Part shown: positions 49,784 through 59,800 of the stretch, in pieces | How the letters are laid out: each line of letters begins with the position of its first letter | Position numbering within the stretch: position 1 is the first letter of the stretch | Source: Tranzscheliella williamsii | Lineage: Eukaryota; Basidiomycota; Ustilaginomycetes; Ustilaginales; Ustilaginaceae | Length of the DNA stretch: 64,000 nucleotides | Direction of reading: 5' to 3' | NCBI GenBank assembly: GCA_023212725.1 | Contig: JALBYF010000003.1 | Span: 248,001-312,000 of the forward strand | Translations under genes and position numbers: made by a program | The notes under the pieces: generated by a model | Database searches by the model: none | Seen by the model: the letters and a program-made list of their open reading frames with translations, nothing else | What the model was told of the DNA's origin: nothing

Positions 49784-52700
49784 ATGGACTCCAGTATCTC
49801 GATCCCTGATCGTCTACCCGTCTTGCCGCTTCCATATCCTCTTGTCCTTCACCCTAATCTGGTCCTCTCTATCAACATTTCGTATGCTCATTCGCTCAGC
49901 CTTCTCAAGGCCGCACTCCAGTTTTCAGCGCTCAAGGATGACATCCAACCTACTAACGATTCCACCAAGCGGCCATCTGGTCGGCACATTAGTCGTTCCC
50001 GCATCGACGCGAACCGACCTATCATCATCGCCTGCGTTCCTACCCTGAAAGCCCCCACCGGTACCGCCTCGTCTGGCAAACCGGCTGTTCGCGCCACGAA
50101 TCCCGCTCTGCCCAAGGACAAAGGCGGACGGATTCTTGCCGACCAGGACGAGCACGATACGCGCGTTCGCATCAACGATCTCTTCGACTGGGGCTGCGCG
50201 GCACGACTCGTACGCTTGATCCGAAACCCCCAGACTCAGACCTGCACCCTCCTCGTTTCGGGTTTGACTCGTGTCCGTGTCGACCGCTGGCTGTCTATCC
50301 GGGCCCCTTTGACAGCTACCTCCATCGACCCCAAGAGCGATCTCGCTATCCCTGATGTGCCTATTCCTCTGGCCTCCACTACTGCTTTCGTTGATGAGGA
50401 GCTCTGGCCCACCTTTCCCGAGGCTGTGCCGGGCGACATCGATCTTGTCATCCAGCTAAAGAAGGCTGCTGGCGAACTTCTGGACGCCATTGCTCTCCTC
50501 GCTGTGCCCGAGACCAGAAGTGGAGACGTTCCCTCCCCTATCATCGGCCCTGGTCTTCCGCTTTTGCCAGCCGGTGTCCTCAAGAAACTGCGTGCGTTTA
50601 TTCAAGACTGTCGCGAGTCGCAGGCAGGCATGCTGGCTGATATCATTGTGGGCACACTGGGTGGTGCCTGCGAATGGTCTGAAAGGGTCGCCGTTCTTGG
50701 CGATTGGGATCAAAAAGAACGGGTTCGACATTCCATCAAGGTTATCCATCAAGGCATCCAGCGTGTCAACTTGGCTAGAGAGCTCCTCATGTCACTAACA
50801 TCGCCGCTCAACGCCAGCAACAAGGAGGCGATCATTCGCGCTCAGTTGGAAGCTCTACTGCAACAGCTTGCCGCCCTCAATCCAGGTGTGGCAGCTCGTA
50901 TCTCTTCTACCAACAATAGTTCTGATGATCCCAAGCTCGGTGGCGGTGTTATCACCATTCGTGCTCCTGGCTCTCGCAACAACATCAGGAACGACGACGG
51001 TAATGGTCCGGTAATCACGGGCCCCTTAGCGCCTCGCCGGGGAAACCGTCCCTCTAAAGGTACTCCGACGGCAGGCCTACCCGGTCAGAACGGTGGCGAT
51101 GACGATGAAGAGGATGAGGTGGCTGAATTGGCCAAGAAGCTAGAGCAGGTCCGGCTCAGCCCCGAAGCTCGTAAAGCTTGTGATAAGGAGCTCAAGCGAC
51201 TCACTCGTATCCCACAGCAAAGCGTCGAGAGAGGCGTCGTGATTACCTATCTCGAAATTATGGCCGAGCTTCCATGGGAAAAAATCAGCGCCGACTTGGA
51301 GCCACAACGAGATCCTCGCCGAGGCGCGCTCGTGCTGCACGACAAGAGCAAGAGTGAGAAGTTGGAAGAAGGCATTGTTGATCGTGCCAAACGGATCCTT
51401 GACGAGGATCATTACGGCCTGGATAAGGTTAAGAAGCGGCTTATTGAATATCTAGCAGTGCTCGAGCTAAAGACCACGCAAGCGAAGGAGAAATACGAAG
51501 CAGAGCAGGCTCAAGAGCGCCTGGACGAAGAGGAGAGGCGGAATGCACGCCCCTCGGCATCTACCGACGAAGCGCTGAGCGACGAAGATGCTTTGGCTGG
51601 TGAGGATGAAGAGGATGAGGATAGCCTCGGAGTTTCGAAAGAGGAGCAAGAGCAAGTACAGCGTCGCCTTCTGAATGCACGATTGCGTGTAGGTGACAAA
51701 GGGCCTATCTTACTGTTGGTTGGCCCCCCCGGTACAGGCAAAACATCGATCGCCAAATCGTTGGCATCTGCGCTGCAGAGGCCATTTACTCGACTGTCGC
51801 TCGGCGGAGTGCGGGACGAGGCGGAAATTCGAGGCCACCGAAGGACCTATGTTGGCGCCATGCCGGGCTCGATCGTCTCTTCACTGAGAAAGGTTGGCGT
51901 TTCGGACCCTGTCATCCTCCTTGACGAGGTGGACAAACTGGGAAGTGGGAACGGCTTGCATGGCGATCCGATGGCCGCCATGCTCGAAGTCCTCGACCCG
52001 GAACAAAATCACACCTTTACGGATCACTACATTAATGTACCGCTCGACCTGAGCCGTGTGCTTTTCATCGCTACGGCCAACACACTGGAGACGATCTCGC
52101 CACCACTGCTCGACCGAACCGAGGTGATTCACATCTCAGGCTATACACACGACGAGAAAACTGCCATTGCAAGGCAGTACCTGCTGCCAAAGCAGATCAA
52201 AGCGCAGGGATTGCTACCAGACCAGATGGTTGTTTCTGACGAGGTGCTCTTGAAAGTGGCTATGAGCTACACACGAGAAGCTGGTGTGCGAACACTGGAA
52301 CGCGAGATCGGCGCATTGGCTCGTGCCAAGGCAGTGGAATACTCGCAGTCGAAGAAAGGCACACTCGTGGACGAATCGGGCAAAGCCAAGGCATACGACC
52401 CTATGATCCAGCTTTCTGATCTAGAGAAATACTTGGGACCTGAAACGTTTGAGCCTGAGGTGGCTGAGGCGGACTCGCGCCCGGGAGTCTCGACCGGTCT
52501 CGCCTATCAGGGTTCGGGCTCAGGCGGTATCCTTCACATTGAATCGCTGCTGCTGCCTCCGGGCAATGCGAATTTGAAGTTAACTGGATCTCTGGGCGAC
52601 GTGATTCGCGAATCCGCCGAACTTGCGCTGTCATGGGTCAAGGCGCATGCCTTCCAGCTTGGCATCGTGATTACGAGGGATTCAGAGTTTCCCAAGAACG

Positions 52701-53149
52701 ACATTCATCTGCATCTACCTTCAGGCGCCATTCCTAAAGACGGTCCGTCCGCCGGCGTTGCCATGACGTGCGCGTTGGTGAGCCTGCTGACCAAGACGCC
52801 GATTTCGCCCTACCTGGCCATGACAGGCGAGGTGACTCTGAGGGGCATCGTGATGCCCGTAGGCGGAATCAAGGAGAAACTGACTGCTGCCTCGCGCGCA
52901 GGCATCCGGAAGGTGCTACTACCCCATCGCAACCGAAAGGATGTCGAAGCGGATTTGCCTGCCAAGGTCAAGGAGGAGTTGGAGATCAAGTACGTCAAGA
53001 CAGTTTGGGAGGCCATCCAAGCTGCCTTTGGCAACCGGCTTTTCGAGAATGCTGCCCTCGCTCTCGAAGCGAATGGTTATGGCCACGAACACGAAGGCAT
53101 CCGCGAGGGCAAGAGACTCATGCATGAGATCGTCGATTCACGTTTGTAG
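49784..53149 (+). CDS. LONP2: Peroxisomal-type Lon protease
   Basis: 1121 residues from the ATG at 49784 (GCCATGG). No mitochondrial presequence is evident; the N-terminus starts directly with the Lon substrate-binding domain (IPDRLPVLPLPYPLVLHPNL). The AAA+ module has Walker A GPPGTGKTS at 647-655 and Walker B VILLDEVDKL at 710-719. The protease domain has the Ser-Lys dyad: Ser-989 in PKDGPSAGVAM and Lys-1032 in GGIKEKL. The C-terminus ends in SRL, a variant type 1 peroxisomal targeting tripeptide, which fits the LonP2/Pln branch that degrades unassembled matrix proteins in peroxisomes. An acidic and charged insertion (about 580-635) lies between the helical linker and Walker A. Divergent from TIF5, tandem with the RSC gene. 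Confidence 0.94.
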   Translation: MDSSISIPDRLPVLPLPYPLVLHPNLVLSINISYAHSLSLLKAALQFSALKDDIQPTNDSTKRPSGRHISRSRIDANRPIIIACVPTLKAPTGTASSGKPAVRATNPALPKDKGGRILADQDEHDTRVRINDLFDWGCAARLVRLIRNPQTQTCTLLVSGLTRVRVDRWLSIRAPLTATSIDPKSDLAIPDVPIPLASTTAFVDEELWPTFPEAVPGDIDLVIQLKKAAGELLDAIALLAVPETRSGDVPSPIIGPGLPLLPAGVLKKLRAFIQDCRESQAGMLADIIVGTLGGACEWSERVAVLGDWDQKERVRHSIKVIHQGIQRVNLARELLMSLTSPLNASNKEAIIRAQLEALLQQLAALNPGVAARISSTNNSSDDPKLGGGVITIRAPGSRNNIRNDDGNGPVITGPLAPRRGNRPSKGTPTAGLPGQNGGDDDEEDEVAELAKKLEQVRLSPEARKACDKELKRLTRIPQQSVERGVVITYLEIMAELPWEKISADLEPQRDPRRGALVLHDKSKSEKLEEGIVDRAKRILDEDHYGLDKVKKRLIEYLAVLELKTTQAKEKYEAEQAQERLDEEERRNARPSASTDEALSDEDALAGEDEEDEDSLGVSKEEQEQVQRRLLNARLRVGDKGPILLLVGPPGTGKTSIAKSLASALQRPFTRLSLGGVRDEAEIRGHRRTYVGAMPGSIVSSLRKVGVSDPVILLDEVDKLGSGNGLHGDPMAAMLEVLDPEQNHTFTDHYINVPLDLSRVLFIATANTLETISPPLLDRTEVIHISGYTHDEKTAIARQYLLPKQIKAQGLLPDQMVVSDEVLLKVAMSYTREAGVRTLEREIGALARAKAVEYSQSKKGTLVDESGKAKAYDPMIQLSDLEKYLGPETFEPEVAEADSRPGVSTGLAYQGSGSGGILHIESLLLPPGNANLKLTGSLGDVIRESAELALSWVKAHAFQLGIVITRDSEFPKNDIHLHLPSGAIPKDGPSAGVAMTCALVSLLTKTPISPYLAMTGEVTLRGIVMPVGGIKEKLTAASRAGIRKVLLPHRNRKDVEADLPAKVKEELEIKYVKTVWEAIQAAFGNRLFENAALALEANGYGHEHEGIREGKRLMHEIVDSRL

Positions 53150-54314
53150 TCCTCACATCTTTTGTTACCTCTTGCCTTGTTTCATCTGCTCATGGTTCCG
53201 CTCCGCGTGTAGAATCCATTCATGACAACAACCATTTTTGTTCGTGAACATCATGTCTTAGACACATGATTAACCATCACCTTAGGCGCACAGCTCGATG
53301 TTTGCATGTGAAGCGGCCGGCACAGCTAAGCTAGCGAGGCGGACCAGGTGGAAGGTGCCCGCACTTTACAGAGTCTGCGGCTACGCTGTCTCTGGCGTCC
53401 CCAAGGAAAACGGAAGTCTCGCTCGGAGCAAGGAGGGGGAGGCTCAGTCGGGCCGGAAGGGCCTTGTTAGATTATACGCTTACCCGCCGCTCGTGGATCG
53501 CGATTGAAGCCGTGGAGTTATCGGGGTAGGAACTGTCAGAATAATACAAAATAGAAGCCTCTTGCTGTGACTTGCTTACCTGACAGCGCAAGTTTGAACT
53601 CACAGTCAAGTAAGCTTGGCGGCGCGTCAGTTCCGGGCGTTCGGCATAGGCAGACAAAGAATACGGGATTAAGATTCCATCCTCATCCTGGCTTGGCTGG
53701 CTGGCTGACTGGTTGGCTTTGTTTCGGTGGCCGAGCAGATTCACTACGAGCGTCAGTGCCGAACGGAATATTATTCGATACTCTACTACTAACAAGGACT
53801 TTGTTGCCACTCAGCCTCTTCGGCTTATCTTCGTCGCCATTCCTTGCCACCCTACCAACTTTCATCCTTCATCCTTCCGCTGCGGGTCGCCACCATCACC
53901 ATTGCATTCGCACAAAGACATTCTCTCCAGCAAGTGTTGTCCGGTCGCAGTCCTCGCCACTGCACACGCCACAACAGAGACGTGCGTCATCAGCCTTCAT
54001 TCAGGTTCTACCATTTCGACTCAGCGCGTTGACATCCGTCCGTCGCGCTTGCTTCCGCCTTTCTCGCACTTATCTCGTAGCGCCACATCTCAGCTGCATT
54101 GCAGCACCCGCTAGAGCTTTCCTATCGTCTACAGCCACTTCGTTGAGGCCGACGTTACGGACGTACGTTTGGTCTCTGGCCTGCTTTGCTCATCTGTTGA
54201 AACCGGCTTTCGCAGCTCGCAACCTCTAAGGCATTGTGACCGCTGCTTGGTGTCGACCACAGCACACCTCTGTATTCGTTGCACGTCCCCTTCTTTCCGT
54301 TTGCTGGTTCCACC
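53150..54314. promoter_or_regulatory. Intergenic region and leader of the RSC1/2-like gene
   Basis: 1.2 kb. It is pyrimidine-rich toward the following gene; no gene is recognised. Confidence 0.45.
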
Positions 54315-57119
54315 ATGTCGAACCCATACCAACAACCATTTGCTTCCGGCAGCAACTCACCACTCGCCACACCAACGCCTATCAAGAGAGGCCGGGGTCG
54401 ACCACCGAAGAATCGCAACCTACTTGCACAACAGCAGGTCCAGTCGACGCCGCAGGCCAAGCCAACACCACAGCCGCGAACATCCCATATTACCTCGCCG
54501 AGATTGCGAGCATCTCATGCGTCGTCCTACCAGTCTTCCCGTTCCCCCTTCCAGCCGCCTCCATCCGCCTATGCTCTGGGCGGTATCGGGCCCGGCACAC
54601 CAGATCAGTATGTTATGTATCAGCCACTGCCTACCATGCATATCAACCGTCCCTTGGCATCTTCACCGTCTTCGGCTCCACAGGTTCCTTCGTTTCCGCC
54701 CATGCCGACCTTCCAGCAGCAACAGGAGCTCCAGCAGCAACAAAATCAAAGGCAACTTCAGCAAGTGCAGCAACAAATATTTGATAGTGACAGGCGTCCT
54801 AGCCAAGAGGCGCTGCCGTCCGCATCGCCGCAGGACGACGCTGCCATCATGACGCCTGCCGGAGGTTCAATAGGCGCCGGGCTGGGCCAGGCCGTTGGCA
54901 ACGCTGGTGCCTCATCCGCCAGCCGGACACGTCGCAAGGCCGATGCTTCAGAGCCAGACCTCAAGCTACCTGACGACAGCGACCTCGGCTGGATGTCAGA
55001 ATGTCAGGACGCCGAGACTGCTCAGTCGACCTACACCACCATCGTCGATTATATCCGCAATTACGTAGATTTCACAGGGAGGAGGCTTTCTTTGCCACTG
55101 GAAGACTGCCCCGACCCAGAGGTGGACCCCGAGTATTACATCAAGGTGGAAAAGCCCACCTCGCTTAACGCTATCCAGCAGAGGATTGCCGAAAACGAGT
55201 ATGCCCGCGCCACCGATTTTGAGATGGATATGCTGCAACTGTTCGAGAATGGTCGACGACTTCATCCAATCGGCTCGCAACTGTACGGTGATATCGTTGT
55301 ATTGCAGAGGCTTTATCATCATCTGACAAAGTCGCAACCATCAAACGGTGAGGGACCGACTGCCGAAACGGTTCTTGCTGCTGCGAGTCAGGCCGATTCG
55401 AGCCGCAATTTCTCGTCGATCCCTCACGGTCCGCTCTACGCCAGCGCCGGCTCGGATGGTGATCTCACCACTCGCATCAGCAGCAAGTCCAAGACGTATT
55501 ACGAGCATCTCAACTTTAAAGGGAAAGCTTACCGTGTCGGCGATTGGATTCATCTCATCAACCCTTCTGATCCGAGCCGACCCATTGTCGCTCAGATCTT
55601 CAAGGTTCTGCGGCGCGAGGATGATGAACCGGACCAAGGTTGGGTCACCGTCTGCTGGTACTTCCGCCCTGAACAGACGTTCCACCCTGCCTCGAGAAAG
55701 TTTTTCAAGAACGAGGTGGTGAAGACGGGCTACTTTGCTGATCACCAGATTGAAGACATCCTGGAGAAGATCATGGTCATGTTTTATACCAAGTATATCC
55801 GCGGCAGACCCAAGCCCGAGTACTGGGACCCGAAAAGTCCCTTGTATGTGACCGAGTCTAGGTATAACGAACAGCAGCGCGTCTTCCACAAGATCAAGAG
55901 CTGGGCTAGCTGCGTGCCGGAAGAGATTCGAAAAGTGGAGACACCCATGGACTACTTTGAAAAGGCTATCGCACCGCCAATCAAAGAGGAGTCGCCGTTC
56001 CTGCGGGGCGTTCACGGTCCCGGCGCGTTGCGCGAAGAAGATGCCTCGTTTGACGACGTTAGCGAATTTCCCGATCTGTTTAAAGACTCGGTGGACCTCG
56101 TGCGGCCCAAGAAGAAAGGGCGTGCTGAACACTTGGTGCAGACATCGAGTCAAGCGCAGTCTGCTAGCGAGACGTTCACCAACCTTGCTTCGCAGATTGC
56201 CTCGATGGTTTCACCGGAACAGTACTACCGTCTTCAGCAACTGCTCTCCGACCCTCAAGCCGCGAATATGGACATAGTGCAGTTAAGTTCGGAGCTCGGT
56301 GGGGTCGACATGAGCCTACTGGATGAGCTGCGCAACGCTGCCGTCGCATCCGGCGTCACCACGGCTGGATTTTCGAAAGTGGGCTCGTCCGATTCGGCCG
56401 CAGTTGGCTCAAGAGATCGTCTCGAAGTTGCGCCAACGCAAGCGAGCACGCGCAACGGGACGGAAGCATCATCATCGAACCTCATTGATCTGGTAAGCTC
56501 GCAGAAGGGAGAAGGATTCTATGCCGAGCTGCCATCGGAGACCAGGGACCTCTTTGCGGATCAGCCGGGTGGCCTAGTGAGCTGGTATCCAGCTGCTCCG
56601 CTGGACGGGCCCGTCCAGCATGAGCTGCATCGTAACGGCGTGTACAATGCGCAACAGGCGCATCTGCGACAACACAGCCTGGAATATCTCTATCGTCAAG
56701 CGTCCCAGCCGCAATTCGAGCCAGGCGCGTCTGACTCGCAAGCTAAGAACACGATGGAGATGCGGACGCCTCATCCGAGTTCGTATCCGAGCCACGCTGC
56801 CGGTACGCCCCGGACTATGCTGTTCGGACCGTCGCCCTACGTCCAGCATGCTTCCGGGATGCATGACCTGCTGGCGCCCAGCGCGCGCAGTTCGCCGTCG
56901 CTCCGCAGCAGCTTCCACGCCGAATTTACGCATGGCCTACCGCCCGCCAGCAGCAATGGCAGCGCCGACGAAGCACTGACGCCGGTCATGAGCCAGACGC
57001 AGACTTGGTACTGCAACGAATGGGGCGATGACCCGCAAAAGACGGCCGAAGCGCTCGCCGACTTCACCAACCAGTACGGCGATGGCAGCCAGCTTCCCTT
57101 CCCGCATTTCCTCTCCTGA
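54315..57119 (+). CDS. RSC1: RSC1/RSC2-like bromodomain-BAH chromatin remodeller subunit
   Basis: 934 residues from the ATG at 54315 (CCACCATG). An AT-hook (KRGRGRPPKNR) lies at about 22-33. A Gln-rich segment follows (about 135-155). A bromodomain is at about 235-340, with VDPEYYIKVEKPTSLNAIQQRI and the Asn/Tyr-region LFENGRRLHPIGSQLY, where the expected acetyl-lysine Asn should be checked. The BAH domain is at about 392-505 with YRVGDWIHLINPSD, GWVTVCWYFRPEQT and FFKNEVVKTGYFADH. The order BD-BAH and these sequences match yeast Rsc1/Rsc2, subunits of the RSC nucleosome remodeller. Yeast Rsc1/2 carry two bromodomains; only one is visible here, and the AT-hook is N-terminal. The C-terminal half is mostly disordered. 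Confidence 0.88.
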   Translation: MSNPYQQPFASGSNSPLATPTPIKRGRGRPPKNRNLLAQQQVQSTPQAKPTPQPRTSHITSPRLRASHASSYQSSRSPFQPPPSAYALGGIGPGTPDQYVMYQPLPTMHINRPLASSPSSAPQVPSFPPMPTFQQQQELQQQQNQRQLQQVQQQIFDSDRRPSQEALPSASPQDDAAIMTPAGGSIGAGLGQAVGNAGASSASRTRRKADASEPDLKLPDDSDLGWMSECQDAETAQSTYTTIVDYIRNYVDFTGRRLSLPLEDCPDPEVDPEYYIKVEKPTSLNAIQQRIAENEYARATDFEMDMLQLFENGRRLHPIGSQLYGDIVVLQRLYHHLTKSQPSNGEGPTAETVLAAASQADSSRNFSSIPHGPLYASAGSDGDLTTRISSKSKTYYEHLNFKGKAYRVGDWIHLINPSDPSRPIVAQIFKVLRREDDEPDQGWVTVCWYFRPEQTFHPASRKFFKNEVVKTGYFADHQIEDILEKIMVMFYTKYIRGRPKPEYWDPKSPLYVTESRYNEQQRVFHKIKSWASCVPEEIRKVETPMDYFEKAIAPPIKEESPFLRGVHGPGALREEDASFDDVSEFPDLFKDSVDLVRPKKKGRAEHLVQTSSQAQSASETFTNLASQIASMVSPEQYYRLQQLLSDPQAANMDIVQLSSELGGVDMSLLDELRNAAVASGVTTAGFSKVGSSDSAAVGSRDRLEVAPTQASTRNGTEASSSNLIDLVSSQKGEGFYAELPSETRDLFADQPGGLVSWYPAAPLDGPVQHELHRNGVYNAQQAHLRQHSLEYLYRQASQPQFEPGASDSQAKNTMEMRTPHPSSYPSHAAGTPRTMLFGPSPYVQHASGMHDLLAPSARSSPSLRSSFHAEFTHGLPPASSNGSADEALTPVMSQTQTWYCNEWGDDPQKTAEALADFTNQYGDGSQLPFPHFLS

Positions 57120-57887
57120 TCGCCTGGGCTCACCTCCACCCGTCTCCTCCATGCACTGACATTTGCATACCCCAAGCACGATTCGCTGCCCGCTTCCTCG
57201 GACTGTATCTCTCACATGTCTCTGTTTTGCCTGTATTCTCAACGCTCCGCACGCCTCTCAACTGCATTGTACTATCTCAACATAGCTTCCCTGCTGTTGC
57301 CCGTATCCATGCTTCGTCGTCCTTAGGGTGTCGCCTGCAGCGGTTGTCCCACGGCCGCCGGTTGCGAAGAAGAGGGAAAGGAGAATATTATGTAAGCAGG
57401 CCAGCAAGCCCAGGCTTGTGCTGATCGTGGATATTTCGCGCAGCTTCGCGGCACCGAAGATGCTGGATTTTAAGGTGGAAAGGAAACGGTTGTGGTGCTC
57501 CACGCCTCAGCCAAGTGCAGTCTGCCCAACAAAGCCAGCCATGCCCGATCACCAGGAAAATTGCGCAGGCCAACATGGCCCGCAACCAGCGACCTCGTCT
57601 TCGCATCCGACCACGCCAACCGCCTCCCCAGAACCGTCATTGCTTCGCTGCGCTCCTTTCTTCTCCTCTCTTCATTCTCTCGTTGCGTTCGTTTCCAGTC
57701 GGCCCATTTGCCCCGTCTCTTGCTCCCGTCTGGCACGCTCCATCCGCATTCATCGTCGCGATTCCGCATAGCATCGTCGAGCAAGTGCTTTTTGCCCGCT
57801 CCACCAGCTTCGCTCCTGAGCTAGGCAGCTACCCTTCAGCTCTGAGACGTGCGCGGCGACCGTCTCGGCACTTCACAGCTAGGCAAG
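57120..57887. promoter_or_regulatory. Upstream region of SCD6
   Basis: 768 bp between the RSC stop and the SCD6 start. No gene is recognised. CT-rich and leader-like close to the start. Confidence 0.5.
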
Positions 57888-59613
57888 ATGGCTACGGCAG
57901 AATATATCGGAGCGTTGATTTCGCTCATCTCCAAGTCAGACATCCGCTACCAAGGGCTACTCGCTTCCATCAACCCCGAGCAGGCCACCATCGCCTTGGA
58001 GAAGGTCCGCTCATGGGGTACCGAAGGGCGCGTCTCCGCCCAGGGCAGGCCCCATGAAGAGATCCCGTCCAGCGACCACGTCTACGACTACATTATGTTC
58101 CGTGCCGCCGACGTCAAGGATCTCAAGATTGACGACCCGAATCCGCCCAAGCAGGACGCCCCGGCGGCCCAGCCAGCCCTGAATGATCCCGCCATCTTGA
58201 ACGTGAGTACCTCCCGCAGCGTGCGCAATCCGCCATCTCTACCGCCAACCTCGTGACCTCTGTGGGCAGCCGGACGCAGGCTTTAATGATGAACTATTTA
58301 CGGATGTAAAACGTCCTTCGGGATTGTCATTTTCCGAGAGCGCAAAACCGTGTGGATCTCTCCGTTGCCTTCCTTCTGATTCGTCTGCGTCCTGGCTGGA
58401 GGTGCGCTGACCGGTGCTTGGCAAAGCCTGAGCAAGCATGCCCTACGACTCCCGTCTTGTTTCTCTCGCTTTGCTAGATCCTTGGCTGACGTAGTGTTAT
58501 GACCTTTTGCTTTTGTAGTCATCTGCAGCTCCCGGTCAGTTCAACGGCAGACCGCCAGTTCCTTATGGCGCTCCCGGCCCCATGGGCGGCCCGGGGGGTA
58601 TGTATGACACGATGCCGCCCCCGCCGTTCGGAGGGCCCTTCCCTGGTCAACCCGGCTTTGCCCCCCCGCCGCACTTCAACGGCCACCAGCAGCCTCCACA
58701 TGCTGCCTCCCGGTCGCCTGCGACCGCGCCTCCCGCCGCCGCTCCGTCCGCCCCACCCGCGCCTGCTGCCAAGAGTCCAATTACGGGCGCAGGCAAGAGC
58801 GCAGGCAAGAGCGACGTCAAGACATCCACGGATAAGGTGCTCGAGGAGATGTCCAAACTGAGTGTCAGCAGACCTGCGGTGGGTCCGTCTTCATCGCCCT
58901 CGTCTAGGCCACCGGCCTCGGCCCAGTTGCCAGCCATCCCACACGCTGCGGCCGCTGCTGCAGCCGCTGCTCAGTCGGATCGCCGGGGTCCGGCACAGCA
59001 ACAGGCAGCCCCCCGCGGCGGTCGCCGCCCACAGCATATCAGCGAGGTCAGCGGGCCTAGCATGCCGAACAAAGAATTTGATTTTGAATCGGCCAACGCC
59101 AAGTTCCAGAAACACACAAAGACCGGGGAAGATGGCGAGGAGCGTGGCGGCGCCACATCCTCCTCGACTCCGAATGCAGCGGACGCCGGGGCCGGTCTGC
59201 TGGATGCGATCCCACCGCCTTCGGCCGAATCGCCCACCAACTTCTATGACAAGAAGTCTGGCTTCTTCGACAACATTTCCTCGGAAATCAAGGAGCGGTA
59301 CGAGCACGGTGACCGCCGCAGCAGCGCGCCCAGACCGGTCCAGGACAGCTTCAGCAACGGTGAGGCGCGCGGAGGAGGTCGTGGTGGTGGCCGCGGTGGG
59401 GGCCGCGGCCGCGGGCGTGCCAACCGCATCGCCGAGGAGATGAAGAACATGCAGACATTCGGCGACACTGGATCGGCGCCCGGCTACGGCGGTGGACGCG
59501 GCGGGCGTGGGCGCGGAGGCCGTGGCGGTGGCAGAGGTCGCGGTGGCGGTCGCGGCCAGCCCAACGGCGGCCAGAGGCAGCCCAACCACACGGGGCCGAT
59601 GCGTGAGGCCTGA
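57888..59613 (+). CDS. SCD6: Scd6/LSM14-family translational repressor, two exons
   Basis: Exons 57888-58202 and 58519-59613, intron 316 nt (GTGAGT...TTGTAG), give 469 residues. The LSm domain is at about 1-75 (AEYIGALISLISKSDIRYQG, VYDYIMFRAADVKDLKI), the form that binds eIF4G and decapping factors. A Pro/Ala-rich linker follows. The FDF motif NKEFDFESANAKFQK is near 290, an FFD box (NFYDKKSGFFDNIS) near 346 and a TFG box (EEMKNMQTFGDTG) near 418. RGG clusters lie between the FFD and TFG boxes and at the C-terminus. This is the canonical Scd6/Sum2/LSM14 layout; the protein represses translation and assembles P-bodies with Dhh1 and decapping proteins. The start ATG at 57888 has context CAAGATGG. 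The intron is unusually long beside the others here. Confidence 0.94.
58203..58518 (+). other. SCD6: 316-nt intron of SCD6
   Basis: GTGAGT donor at 58203, AG at 58517-58518, phase 0. Retention would add 17 codons and a stop at about 58254-58256. Confidence 0.85.
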
Positions 59614-59800
59614 TCTCCACTCGGCCGCCTACGCGCACATCTCCGCTGCGGGAGACGCATACCACCGCTTTCCTAGAATCATACCAGCCACACGCATCGG
59701 CGCCTCGTCACGCCTGTCATCACACTCGCGCTGTGAGCGTGATGCATCTCCGCGCATCAATGTATTTGTTTCGTACGGTTCCGTGCAGCGACCTGTGTGG

